Positions 1-18,682 of a stretch of 64,000 nucleotides of DNA are shown here, piece after piece. The notes under the pieces were generated by a model. The model was given only the letters and a program-made list of their open reading frames with translations, was not told where the DNA came from and searched no databases. Origin of the DNA: Citrobacter amalonaticus. GTDB taxonomy: Bacteria > Pseudomonadota > Gammaproteobacteria > Enterobacterales > Enterobacteriaceae. The position numbers and the translations under genes were made by a program. The stretch lies in the NCBI GenBank assembly GCA_028994555.1, contig JARDVN010000001.1, forward strand, positions 1,674,001 through 1,738,000, read 5' to 3'. Position 1 is the first letter of the stretch. Every line of letters starts with the position of its first letter.

Positions 1-1636
<1,636 letters not shown>

Positions 1637-1680
1637 TTATTCCATGCCTTAAAAATTGACAGCCTGTTTATTTTTTATCG

Positions 1681-3166
<1,486 letters not shown>

Positions 3167-3174
3167 CTAAGTTT

Positions 3175-6825
<3,651 letters not shown>

Positions 6826-6910
6826 TTAACTGGATCACGAAAAAGCGTGTTGGGGGGAGAATCGAGACAGGCAACGACCCGCCCGGTACAAAGCCGGACA
6901 GGTGCAGAGA

Positions 6911-7906
<996 letters not shown>

Positions 7907-7920
7907 TCAACGTTGCCCCG

Positions 7921-7962
7921 AGATGCATTTTCATTGTAAAGGAAGCGCTTTTCTATGCATCT
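7921..7962. promoter_or_regulatory. Nested dyad upstream of ebgR
   Basis: Outer perfect 8-bp arms AGATGCAT (7921-7928) and ATGCATCT (7955-7962) flank a central AAGCGCTT palindrome (7943-7950). The CG-centred inner repeat resembles operators of LacI/GalR-type regulators. It lies 27-68 bases upstream of the ebgR start, so it could be an autoregulatory site or a site for another family member. Which protein binds is unknown. Confidence 0.4.
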
Positions 7963-8083
7963 GTTTTCAGTAAATAAAGCGTGAATATTTGACGCGCTCG
8001 GGGGGAAAACCGAAGATTCTGAATGTGATCTGTACAACGTTTTCCTCCTCTCACGCGCCTCGGCAATAAAATGTTTTGCTATG

Positions 8084-10031
<1,948 letters not shown>

Positions 10032-10123
10032 TTATTGCGCAACATTTAATCTCATTTGTTAACAGTTGTTGGTTTTTTGCGCAAAATGAAGACCGGGCGA
10101 GAGCGGTGTCAGAAGGGGCGATT

Positions 10124-10160
10124 GCGCTGAAATAGTGCAAAATTTGCGCGATAACGGTGC
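10124..10160. promoter_or_regulatory. Paired NtrC-type enhancer sites upstream of patA
   Basis: Two half-symmetric sites, each of form GCGC-N7-GTGC, at 10124-10138 and 10146-10160. They are close to the NtrC consensus GCAC-N7-GTGC. Their centres are 22 bp apart, two helical turns, and they lie about 140-175 bp upstream of the sigma-54 promoter, the normal enhancer arrangement. Confidence 0.6.
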
Positions 10161-10277
10161 GGGTACTATAGTGCGATTTTATAGTTTCAATATGAAAGTA
10201 TTTTAAATCAATCAATTAGAATTCGTACAAATTATGAGGTTTAATCGCAAATTGCGATCTAAATCAAATTTAACATC

Positions 10278-10304
10278 TAAAGATAAATCCGTTAGCGCCG
10301 AAAT
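10278..10304 (+). promoter_or_regulatory. Sigma-28 (FliA) promoter for aer
   Basis: TAAAGATA, an 11-base spacer, then GCCGAAAT. This is a close match to the flagellar class 3 consensus TAAAGTTT-N11-GCCGATAA, 50 bases upstream of the aer start. With the patA elements it accounts for most of the 430-base gap between patA and aer. Confidence 0.8.
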
Positions 10305-10353
10305 AACCTCTGACAAAAAGTTAACAACCAGATAACCTGCACAGGACGCGATT

Positions 10354-11875
10354 ATGTCTTCTCAGCTCTACGTTACCCAGCAAAATACGCCGCTGGATGA
10401 CGATACGACCCTCATGTCGACGACCGATCTCCACAGTTATATTACTCACGCTAACGATACATTCGTTAACATCAGCGGTTACGCGCTTAAGGAATTACTG
10501 GCGCAGCCGCACAATCTGGTGCGTCATCCGGACATGCCGAAAGCAGCCTTTGCCGACATGTGGTACACCCTGAAACAGGGCGAGCCGTGGAGCGGTATCG
10601 TCAAGAATCGTCGTAAAAATGGCGATCACTATTGGGTTCGGGCCAACGCCGTACCGATGGTGCGTGAGGGGGGAGGTGACGGGTTACATGTCAATTCGCA
10701 CTCGCGCGACGGACGACGAGATCGCCGCCGTTGAGCCGTTATATCAGGCGCTCAATGAAGGCCGCTGTCGACGCCGGATCCACAAAGGACTGGTGGTGCG
10801 TAAAGGCTGGCTCGGTAAACTGCCGGCAATGCCCGTGCGCTGGCGGGTTCGCAGCGTGATGGCGCTTCTCTATGTAGTGCTGGCGGCAACGTTGCAACTT
10901 TCTGCTGCCCCAGGGATCGCGCAACTGATGTGCGCGCTGGTGATGCTGTTGGGTACGGCGGCGTTTGAGTGGCAGATTGTTCGTCCCATTGAGAATGTGG
11001 CAAAACAGGCGCTGAAGGTCGCGACCGGTGAGCGCAACAGCGTGGCGCATCTTAATCGCAGCGACGAACTGGGGCTGACGCTTCGCGCCGTCGGGCAACT
11101 GGGGCTGATGTGTCGCTGGCTAATCAACGACGTTTCAAGTCAGGTGTCGAGTGTGAGAAACGGCAGTGAAACACTGGCAAAAGGCAACGACGATCTGAAT
11201 AAGCACACTCGTCAAACGGTTGATAATGTACAGCAGACGGTGGCCACCATGAATCAAATGGCGGCATCGGTTAAACAAAACTCAGAAACCGCATCCGCTG
11301 CCGATAAATTGTCGATTGCCGCCAGCAGCGCGGCGACGCAAGGCGGTGAGGCGATGGATACCGTGATTAAAACGATGGATGACATCGCCGACAGTACGCA
11401 GCGCATCGGCACTATCACCACGCTGATTAACGACATCGCGTTCCAGACCAATATCCTTGCTCTCAATGCTGCCGTTGAGGCGGCGCGGGCCGGTGAGCAG
11501 GGGAAAGGATTTGCGGTTGTCGCGGGCGAGGTACGCCATCTGGCCAGCCGTAGCGCCAGCGCGGCGAACGATATTCGTAAGTTGATTGATGCCAGCGCAG
11601 ATAAAGTGCAGTCGGGTTCCCGGCAGGTTCATGCGGCGGGGCGCACGATGGACGATATTGTCGCTCAGGTCCAGAATGTCACCCAGTTGATTGCGCAGAT
11701 CAGCCATTCCACGCTGGAGCAGTCTGACGGGCTGACCAGTCTGACCCGTGCAGTAGATGAGCTTAATAACATCACGCAGAAGAACGCCGAGCTGGTTGAA
11801 GAGAGCGCTCAGGTGTCCGCCATGGTGAAACACCGCGCCAGCCGTCTGGAAGATGCTGTAACGGTACTGCATTAA
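10354..11875 (+). CDS. aer: Aer, aerotaxis receptor (frame broken once)
   Basis: Redox-sensing chemoreceptor that carries FAD in an N-terminal PAS domain. Residues 1-120 hold the PAS fold ([35 protein letters not shown]). A hydrophobic hairpin of two short membrane segments follows near residues 165-205. A HAMP-like linker and the highly conserved MCP signalling hairpin ([37 protein letters not shown]) come next. A G6 run at 10668-10673 breaks the frame at [11 protein letters not shown]; with one base removed the product is 506 residues, the E. coli length. There is no periplasmic ligand domain and no C-terminal NWETF peptide, as usual for Aer. Confidence 0.94.
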
Positions 11876-11896
11876 TTCCTGGTCAATTTTCCTGCC

Positions 11897-11921
11897 AACG
11901 CTTACCGTGATGGTAAGCGTT
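11897..11921 (+). terminator. Hairpin downstream of aer
   Basis: AACGCTTACC and its complement GGTAAGCGTT around a 5-base loop, 21 bases after the aer stop. No long T run follows, so it may protect or pause the transcript upstream of the stronger terminator at 11957. Confidence 0.5.
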
Positions 11922-11956
11922 ATTGTAATAATAATGTTAATGATATATTAAATAAT

Positions 11957-11978
11957 ACCACCTGCGGGTGGTTTTTTT
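11957..11978 (+). terminator. Rho-independent terminator after aer
   Basis: ACCACC-TGCG-GGTGGT stem followed by seven T. It separates aer from the next chemoreceptor gene, which has its own promoter. The rest of the 311-base gap is AT-rich with no further gene visible. Confidence 0.8.
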
Positions 11979-12120
11979 ATTTTATTCACGTGTTTCAATT
12001 TCTGTCTTCTGGCTATTTAGAAATGAGAAAAAATCGTTTATATAACGATCGGTCTGCCTTTATTCATCGTCAAAAACTATTTATAGACGTGGAAAGATAA
12101 TAAAAAAGCGATCAATATCA

Positions 12121-12147
12121 TAAAGTTAGTGAGTTTGTTACCGATAA
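12121..12147 (+). promoter_or_regulatory. Sigma-28 (FliA) promoter for the second chemoreceptor
   Basis: TAAAGTTA, an 11-base spacer, then ACCGATAA, matching 14 of 16 consensus positions for FliA. It lies 40 bases before the start codon at 12187. Confidence 0.8.
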
Positions 12148-12186
12148 AGGAATCTGTCTGAAGAAAACTATCTCCAGGGAGAATAT

Positions 12187-13753
12187 ATGTTTTTGCGTAA
12201 CGTAAAGATTCGCTCGAAATTATTTATCGCGTTTGGTTTGTTTATTGTACTGATGATGGTGAGTTCGGGCCTTTCATTATTTAGCCTGGACCGGGCCAAC
12301 CGCGGTATGCAAAACATCATTACCAATGATTATCCCATCACGGTAAAAGCCAACCAGCTCATTGACCATTTCCAGGATTTTGTCAGTACGCAGCAGTTGA
12401 TGCTGATGGACGAGGAAGGGCGATGGACCCAGACATCGCAGAAAAAACTCGACACCATTAGCCAACAGATTACGGTACTGCTGGATGAGCTAAGCGCTGC
12501 GCCGCTGAATGCCGAATCGAAAAAGGTGATTGCCGGGATCCGCGACGTGCGTGAACAGTACCTTGCTTCCCGTTTCCGTATTTTACAGGCGCTGCAGAGT
12601 CATAACCGTCAGGCGGCGATGCAGGAGATGATGACCACAACGGTCAATCTACAGCAGGCTTATAAAGCCAAAGTTCATGAACTGATTGCCATTGAAGATG
12701 CGCAGATGGTCAATGCTGGCGCGCAGGTGGAAAGCGATTTTCACACGAATCGGGCGCTGCTCAGCGCACTGGCGCTTATCGGTATTGCTGCCGGCTGTAT
12801 GATGGGCTGGTATATCGTACGTTCCATCACCCGGCCGCTGAATGAGGCGGTGCAGTTTGCCGAAGCGATTGCCGGGGGCGATCTGACGCGTAATATCATC
12901 ACCACGCAGAAAGATGAGACCGGCGTACTGCTGCATGCTCTCATGGCAATGAAAACCCGCCTGCTGGAGATTGTCCAGGAAGTTCAGAACGGCTCAGAGA
13001 ATATTTCCAGCGCCGCAGCGCAGATTGTTGCCGGAAACCAGGACCTGGCCGCGCGAACGGAAGAACAGGCCAGTTCCGTTGAACAGACCGCCGCGTCGAT
13101 GGAGCAGATCACCGCCACGGTAAAAAACACCGCAGAGCATACCGGCGAGGCGACGAAGCTTTCTGCGGGGGGCGGCAACGGTGGTGAAAAATAATGGCGA
13201 AATGATGAATCAGGTCACGCAAAAAATGCGCGTGATTAATGAAACCTCTCATCGGATGTCGGACATCATCAACCTGATAGACGCTATTGCCTTTCAGACC
13301 AATATTCTGGCGCTGAATGCGGCGGTTGAAGCGGCGCGGGCGGGTGAACATGGGCGTGGGTTTGCTGTCGTGGCGGGAGAAGTGCGGCAACTGGCTCAGA
13401 AAAGTGCCTCCTCTGCCAGCGAGATCCGTCATCTGATTGAGGATTCCACCGGGCAGACCCAGGAAGGGATGCTGTTGGTGGAGAAAGCCAATGCCCTGAT
13501 TAATGGCATGGTGACTAACGTTGAAGAGATGGATGTAATACTGCGCGAGATCGGTCAGGCCAGCCGTGAACAGACTGACGGCATCTCGCAAATTAACAGC
13601 GCGATTGGCCTGATTGACGCCACCACGCAGCAGAACTCCTGTCTGGTCGAGGAGTCGGTTGCGGCGGCGGCGTCGCTAAACGAGCAGGCGTTACACTTAA
13701 AAGAGATGGTGAAAGTATTCCGTGTTCGTGACGGCGACGCCCTGCCGGTTTAA
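12187..13753 (+). CDS. Methyl-accepting chemotaxis protein, Tsr/Tar-like layout (frame broken once)
   Basis: Transmembrane chemoreceptor absent from this position in E. coli. An N-terminal membrane segment ([20 protein letters not shown]) is followed by a periplasmic region of about 150 residues of the four-helix-bundle type. A second membrane segment ([20 protein letters not shown]), HAMP ([20 protein letters not shown]) and a signalling hairpin ([20 protein letters not shown]) follow. A G6 run at 13167-13172 breaks the frame at [15 protein letters not shown]; one base less gives 521 residues. The C-terminus ([13 protein letters not shown]) lacks the NWETF-type tether for CheR/CheB, so it is a low-abundance-type receptor. 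The ligand cannot be predicted. Its stop overlaps the yqjI stop region by 4 bases, convergently. Confidence 0.88.
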
Positions 13754-14304
13754 TCGAGCTGGGCGATTTCCAGCGCCGCGCGGTCGATCACGCCAATGAT
13801 CTTTTTAAGCTGCGCGTCGCTGATCTCACCCTGATTCACCCGGAGATCCAGCACCGCTTTGAAGTTTTCCAGCGCCCGCTTCATCTGCGGATTCTTACGC
13901 AGCTCAACGCCAACATTGCGCGCCTGAACGCGTTCCTGAATGTGGCCGAGATGCTCACGATTCTCCTCCAGCCATTGCGCGCCGGTATCAGTGATGGTGA
14001 TTTTTTTGCGTCCGCCATCCTCTTCGCTAATGGTTATAAATGCCTGATCCTGGAGAAAATCCAGCGTCGGGTAGATCACGCCAGGGCTCGGTGTATAGTT
14101 GCCCTGCGTCAGATTCTCGATGGCTTTGATCAGCTCATAACCGTGGCTGGCCTCGCGGGAGAGAATGTCCAGAATCACCAGACGCAGTTCGCCGTGACCG
14201 AAAAAACGCTGACGCCGACCACCGCCGCCTCTACCGTGACGATGTTCGCAACCGTCGTGATGATGCCCTTCGCCTTTACAGCAGCCTTCATGAAGATGTC
14301 GCAT
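13750..14304 (-). CDS. yqjI: YqjI, PadR-family nickel-responsive repressor
   Basis: 184 residues. The N-terminus is rich in metal ligands ([20 protein letters not shown], then HRHGRGGGG). A PadR winged-helix domain follows ([48 protein letters not shown]), and then a helical dimerisation tail. In E. coli, YqjI represses itself and the divergent yqjH and is released by nickel. The intergenic region here carries matching dyads. The frame is intact. Confidence 0.93.
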   Translation of the reverse strand: MRHLHEGCCKGEGHHHDGCEHRHGRGGGGRRQRFFGHGELRLVILDILSREASHGYELIKAIENLTQGNYTPSPGVIYPTLDFLQDQAFITISEEDGGRKKITITDTGAQWLEENREHLGHIQERVQARNVGVELRKNPQMKRALENFKAVLDLRVNQGEISDAQLKKIIGVIDRAALEIAQLD

Positions 14305-14323
14305 GATGTTCTCCTGATACTAA

Positions 14324-14337
14324 TTAGATATATCTAA
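14324..14337. promoter_or_regulatory. YqjI-type operator at the yqjI promoter
   Basis: TTAGATATATCTAA, the core of a perfect 16-bp palindrome (14323-14338), 20-33 bases upstream of the yqjI start. A near copy lies at 14499-14512 before yqjH. Confidence 0.65.
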
Positions 14338-14469
14338 TCTATATCTAAATTAATATTTAAAGCAAGTGGTGTTAGCTCAAAAAATCTAACGAGCTGAATT
14401 TAAACGTGAAAAACAAATCAGAAAAGGACCGGTAAAACCTATCAAAAAAAGTGCTTGCAATTCTGGTTA

Positions 14470-14490
14470 TTAGCAATCATTATCATTTAA
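14470..14490. promoter_or_regulatory. Fur-box-like sequence upstream of yqjH
   Basis: The stretch around AGCAATCATTATCATTT resembles the Fur 19-mer built from GATAAT units. yqjH is iron/Fur regulated in E. coli, which supports the reading. Match quality was judged by eye. Confidence 0.5.
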
Positions 14491-14498
14491 ATCTCGAT

Positions 14499-14512
14499 TT
14501 CGATATATCTGA
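14499..14512. promoter_or_regulatory. YqjI-type operator at the yqjH promoter
   Basis: TTCGATATATCTGA, sharing the GATATATCT core with the palindrome before yqjI, 33-46 bases upstream of yqjH. The pair suggests one repressor controlling both divergent genes. Confidence 0.6.
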
Positions 14513-14544
14513 TTATCATACGACGACACAAACGAAGGCAAACA

Positions 14545-15312
14545 ATGACGAATAAAACCTCACGCTATCCCCAGCGCGTGCGCAATGAACTGTGCTTTCG
14601 CGAACTTACCGTTCTGCGCGTAGAACGTATCGGTATCGGTTTTCAGCGTATTGTGCTGGGCGGCGAGGCGCTGGAAGGCTTTCGCTCGCACGGTTTTGAC
14701 GATCACACCAAGGTCTTTTTTCCCGAGCCGGGAAGCCATTTCGTTCCGCCAACCGTAACCGATGAAGGCATTGTCTGGGGAGAGGGCGTGCGCCCCGCGT
14801 CCCGCGATTACACACCGCTGTATGATGAAGCCCGCCATGAACTGGCGCTGGATTTTTTCATCCATGAGGGCGGCGTGGCGAGTGCCTGGGCGTTGCAGGC
14901 GCGTGAAGGCGACAGGCTGACTGTCGGCGGGCCACGTGGTTCGCTGGTGGTACCGGAAGATTACGCCTGCCAGGTTTATGTTTGCGATGAGTCCGGTATG
15001 CCAGCGTTGCGTCGTCGTCTTGAAGCACTGAGTCGCTTACCGGTAAAACCGACGGTGACTGCGCTGGTGAGCGTCGCCGATCCGGCATATCAGGATTACC
15101 TCGCGCATCTGGGCGATTTTTCCATTGAATGGCTGGGGCACGATGAGCAGGCGGTTGCCGCACGACTGGCGCAGATCGAGGTGCCGCAAGACGATTACTT
15201 CATCTGGATCACCGGCGAAGGGAAGGTGGTGAAAAACCTCAGCCGCCGCTTTGAGCAGGAACCGTTTGATCAACAGTTAGTGCGCGCCGCGGCGTACTGG
15301 CATAAGAAATAA
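14545..15312 (+). CDS. yqjH: YqjH, NADPH-dependent ferric siderophore reductase
   Basis: 255 residues, siderophore-interacting protein family (FAD-binding and SIP domains). Seen here are the FAD-site block RPASRDYTPLYDEARHELAL and DFFIHEGGVASAW, followed by GDRLTVGGPRGS and a C-terminal SIP region ending VRAAAYWHKK. The E. coli enzyme reduces ferric triscatecholate and dicitrate complexes in the cytoplasm. It is divergent from yqjI and probably controlled by YqjI (nickel) and Fur (iron). In E. coli the next feature is ileX; here about 10.7 kb of other DNA follows. Confidence 0.93.
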   Translation: MTNKTSRYPQRVRNELCFRELTVLRVERIGIGFQRIVLGGEALEGFRSHGFDDHTKVFFPEPGSHFVPPTVTDEGIVWGEGVRPASRDYTPLYDEARHELALDFFIHEGGVASAWALQAREGDRLTVGGPRGSLVVPEDYACQVYVCDESGMPALRRRLEALSRLPVKPTVTALVSVADPAYQDYLAHLGDFSIEWLGHDEQAVAARLAQIEVPQDDYFIWITGEGKVVKNLSRRFEQEPFDQQLVRAAAYWHKK

Positions 15313-15346
15313 GCGGTCGCCAGGCACTCCGGCAACGTGTGTGCCC

Positions 15347-16928
15347 TCAGACGGTGTAGAAACCGTGCGTACCGTCGCGCTCAAGCTGGGCTACCAGTCC
15401 GTACTCCCAGTCGAGATAAGCCTGCGTCGCGTGCGCAGAGTTATCCGTTCCTTCATAAGGGCGACGATAGCGATCGCGACGGGCGACCGCAAGCCGTTGT
15501 GCCCCGTGTTCCAGCGGAAGATTCTGCGCAATCCATGCCTGAGTGCCGCCTGCCAGGAGCTTCACCGGTTTGCCGGTCAGCGCGGCGACATCTGCTATTG
15601 CATAACGGGCAAGCAGACTACTGCCGCAGGTCAGAACATAGCGCCTGGCTTCTGGTATGTTTTCCAGCGCCTGCGGGAGCTGTGAGCGCGTCAGCCACCA
15701 TGCGCCAGGAATATGCCGGGCGATATAGTACGCGCTGGTGGTGAAATCAAGCAACACCGTGCCGTCCTGGGTTAAGTCATCAGCCAGTTGCTGCGGAGAG
15801 ATCTCTTCGGCAATCGGGGCGGGCGGCAGCTCAGCGATGGCTGCGCCCGATGCCGTGAACGCCGCCGGGTTGGCGTTTAACACGGCCACTTCCCACCCCA
15901 TCTGCGCTAGCCAGGAGGCCGTCATCGCGCTGCGCACCCCGTCGTCATCAATCAGCACTATCCGCGCTCCGCGAACGCTGGCGAAGTGGTCGGTCTCCTG
16001 GACCAGTTGCCCGCCGGGGGCGCTGATGCTGCCCGGCAGATGCGCGGTTTCGAACTCCTGCTGACTGCGAACATCAAAAAAGATAGGTGGTGCGCGAGTC
16101 ATCCTGTCGCCAGCGGGCAAGCGTGGCGTTGTCGATGAAAATGACCCCGGCACGTTCAGCCAGCGCCCGGGCCTGCACACGCGTAGCTTCGGGGGGCGAC
16201 AGCGGCATCGTCATAATAGCGTTGCTGCTGGTGCTCCAGCGTAAAGCCTGCCAGCGTCCAGCCAATCGTGCCATTACGCAGCGCGAAGACCGGATTTTCT
16301 ATACCGGCGTTAATCAGTGACTGGGCGCCAATAATACTGCGGGTGCGTCCGGCGCAGTTCACAATCACCTGCGTTTCGCGATGAGGGAGGAGGGCGGCTA
16401 TGCGCTGCGCCAGTTCTGCTCCCGGCACGCTAATACTGCCGGGGATGCTCATCGTCTGGTACTCATCAAAGCGTCTGGCATCGACGATAACAATGTCTGC
16501 CTGCTGATCGATTAACGATTTCACAGCCTGTGCGCTGAGCGAGGGCGTGGCTTTATTCGCTTCGACAAATTCACCGAAGGCTTTACTGGGGGGAATTCAC
16601 ATCCTGGAACAGTTCACCCCCCCGCCGCTTTCCAGCCAGCAAGCCCTCCTTCCAGTTGTGCCACATCCGTATAGCCCCATTGTTGCAGTCGCGCGATCGC
16701 CAGCGCCGCTAATCCTTCGCCATTGTCATAGACCGTGATGGCAGTGTGGCGACGGGGTATGCGGCGAAAGATCTCCAGTTCGAGTTTGCTCAAAGGCAGA
16801 TTCGCGGCAAACAGCGGGTGATTTTGGGCGAAGTCGGCCTCTTCACGGACATCGATAATCGCGACTTCTTCTTTCGCCAGTAGCTGCTGGCGCAACTGGC
16901 TAAAATGACGGGTCTGAAAACGGGCCAT
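15347..16928 (-). CDS. Four-domain rhodanese-family sulfurtransferase (frame broken four times)
   Basis: Predicted cytoplasmic protein of 525 residues made of four rhodanese-like repeats. Approximate spans are 1-105, 130-235, 260-360 and 375-475, each with a DxR-type entry motif (IIDVREEADF, IVDARRFDEY, LFDVRSQQEF) except the last (LLDFTTSAYY). Cysteine sits at the active-loop position in repeat 2 (NCAGRTRS, Cys191) and repeat 4 (LTCGSSLLA, Cys433). Repeats 1 and 3 have Asp there (Asp68, Asp326). Breaks at C7 16617-16623, G6 16588-16593, G6 16191-16196 and A6 16076-16081 each need one base removed. The start ATG at 16926-16928 follows the dioxygenase stop by 2 bases, so the pair is co-translated. 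Likely role: handling sulfane sulfur or sulfite from thiol oxidation. Confidence 0.82.
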
Positions 16929-16930
16929 GG

Positions 16931-17532
16931 TCAATTTTCCTTTGAAAGATCCCAGATATTGGGGATGTGGCTGTTGGAGTACCCGGAGATAAACGGTTTA
17001 ACTGTGCCGTCAGGCGTGTAGACGGCACGTCTGACGGCGCCGATATTGCCGCCATAAACATGGATACTGATCGAGGTGCGATCGGTATAGGCGTTGCTGA
17101 CCCGATGAATGTCGCCATCCCATTGCGAGACGGTTTCGACCTGCCCAGCGTGGAGTGTTTCCTCGCCACCAAAGGGGGAGGGGAACGCCGTGACGGTCGA
17201 GGCGAAAGCGTTCATTTTTTTCTGCTCCACGCAGCATGCCGATCGCTCCCCAGACCCGATGATCGTGAATCGGCGTGGCTTGTCCCGGCCCCCCAGACAA
17301 AACTGACGACAGAAAAGCGCTGCGCCGAATCCACATGCAGTAAATACTGCTGGTAGTGCTGCGGATGCGGGAGGCTGTACGCCTCAGGCAGCCAGTCGTC
17401 GTGTTGCACCAGTTCGGCAACGTAATTTGCCGCTGTTGCCAGGCGTGCTGGTTCATCAACAGTATGCGAAGTGAGGTGCGCCAACTGTTCGATGAGCAGG
17501 CGTAACCGATCGAGTCTCAGAGGTGTTGTCAT
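16931..17532 (-). CDS. Cysteine dioxygenase-type thiol dioxygenase (frame broken twice)
   Basis: Cupin-fold non-haem iron dioxygenase of 199 residues. The metal ligands are visible as PIHDHRVWG (His89, His91) and DIHRVSN (His142), spaced as in cysteine dioxygenase. SISIHVYGGNIG supplies the second-shell His157 and Tyr159. This family oxidises cysteine, 3-mercaptopropionate or related thiols to sulfinates; the true substrate cannot be told here. Frame breaks at C6 17289-17294 (FVWGPGQATPIHDH) and T7 17215-17221 (LRGAEKMNAFAS) each need one base removed. It is the first gene of a two-gene unit with the four-domain rhodanese and is divergent from a LysR regulator. Confidence 0.85.
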
Positions 17533-17639
17533 GGTGGATTCCTTACTGAAGCACTGGTCAACACCATAACAAAGGCCTTAATATTATATAAATGCATTTA
17601 ATGCATATTCTAATATGCAAAATAGACATTAAGGAAACC
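17533..17639. promoter_or_regulatory. Divergent promoter region, thiol dioxygenase / LysR gene
   Basis: AT-rich 107-base gap containing repeated dyads built on ATGCAT and GCATATT (around 17591-17618). A LysR-type regulator usually binds such a shared region (T-N11-A symmetry). Similar ATGCGCAT and GCATATT motifs recur before the monooxygenase operon at about 18555-18590. Confidence 0.45.
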
Positions 17640-18506
17640 ATGCGTACTGATGACATTGATGCACTGCTGGCGGTCGTGCAGTTCTCCTCACTCAACCAGG
17701 CGGCAGAATATCTGGGTATTACGCAGTCAGCGATCACCCGCCGTTTGCAGCGCCTGGAACAAACCCTCGGCGCGACGCTGCTGGACAGACAAACTAAACC
17801 CCTGACGCTGACGGCAGTAGGACACCGGGTTTATGAGCAATGTCTGACCATTAAACGTGAAACGAAACGACTCGAAAGTCTGCTTAACAGCGATGCGGAA
17901 CCCAGCGGCGTGCTGCGTCTTGGCGTCCCGCAGAGTATCAGCGAGCTGGCCCTGCAGCCCGCACTGACAGCATTGCAGGCGCATTATCCTCAACTGGATA
18001 TCCGCGTCACCTGCGGCTGGAGCGGGCAGCTTCAAAAACGGCTGGAGAACGTAGAACTGGACAGCGTGCTGGCGATGGGCCCGGCGCAGCAAACTTTCCG
18101 GGAGGGGCTGTACGGGCGTGCGCTCTGTCCCCTGGACATTGTTGTCATTGCCGGTAAAAACCTGCGTCTGCGCGCACAGGATTTGCGGGACTGCGCTGCG
18201 CACGGCTGGCTGTTAAATCCGGACGGCTGTGGTCTGCGTGCGGGCCTGATTCGCACGCTACAGGCGCAAGGGCTGAGTCTACCCCTCAGTGTCGAAACGC
18301 CTTCGGCACAACTCCAAATTTCGCTGGTTGCGCAAGGGCTGGGATTGGGGCTGGTGCCAAAAGCAGCGCTAATGAAGCATCCGCTCCGCGATGAGATTGA
18401 CATCCTGACGCTGGCAGATTTTCAGCCGCAGGTGCACATTTGGCAGGTCAGCACGCATGATCTCGGCAGCCTTCAGCATCCGGTGACTTTTTTTCCGGGA
18501 AAGTAG
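17640..18506 (+). CDS. LysR-family regulator of the sulfur island
   Basis: LysR-type transcription regulator of 288 residues as read. The N-terminal helix-turn-helix is clear (MRTDDIDALLAVVQFSSLNQ, AAEYLGITQSAITRRLQRLE), with a substrate-binding domain from about residue 90. Start ATG 17640 has AAGGAAA upstream; a longer frame to 17592 lacks that. A T7 run (18488-18494) lies just before the stop. If one T is extra, as in other genes here, the C-terminus would become FFRESSPGAVSN, more typical of the family. It sits between the dioxygenase-rhodanese unit and the monooxygenase-ABC operon and probably controls both, perhaps sensing a sulfur compound. Confidence 0.88.
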   Translation: MRTDDIDALLAVVQFSSLNQAAEYLGITQSAITRRLQRLEQTLGATLLDRQTKPLTLTAVGHRVYEQCLTIKRETKRLESLLNSDAEPSGVLRLGVPQSISELALQPALTALQAHYPQLDIRVTCGWSGQLQKRLENVELDSVLAMGPAQQTFREGLYGRALCPLDIVVIAGKNLRLRAQDLRDCAAHGWLLNPDGCGLRAGLIRTLQAQGLSLPLSVETPSAQLQISLVAQGLGLGLVPKAALMKHPLRDEIDILTLADFQPQVHIWQVSTHDLGSLQHPVTFFPGK

Positions 18507-18682
18507 TCCAGGCGCTGTCAGTAACTGACTGAAATTATTTGTTTATCTCTTAGTATGCGCATATGGCATATTAAGTTATGATAAAAATGCATTTAGTTCA
18601 TTAGAACGTTGCGTATAGGGTAATTCTACATCGCCGCAGCTTGCGGCTTCCTGTACCCGACATCCTGACAGAAGGAGTTCTA
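18507..18682 (+). promoter_or_regulatory. Leader and promoter region of the monooxygenase-ABC operon
   Basis: Contains AT-rich dyads (ATGCGCATATGGCATATT near 18556-18573; ATGCATTTAG near 18587) resembling those before the LysR gene. A short GC hairpin GCCGCA-GCT-TGCGGC at 18633-18647 lies in the leader. A strong ribosome-binding site GAAGGAG precedes the next start. No gene is visible in it. Confidence 0.45.

Noticed and set aside
8010..8040. CRP site upstream of ygjH/ebgR (TGTGATCTGTACAACG)
   Set aside because: Only the left half matches; the right half TCACA is missing.
13167..13172. Phase-variable G tracts (G6-G7) controlling gene expression
   Set aside because: Tracts of this length occur in housekeeping and essential genes, where phase variation makes no sense, and A and T runs show the same error.
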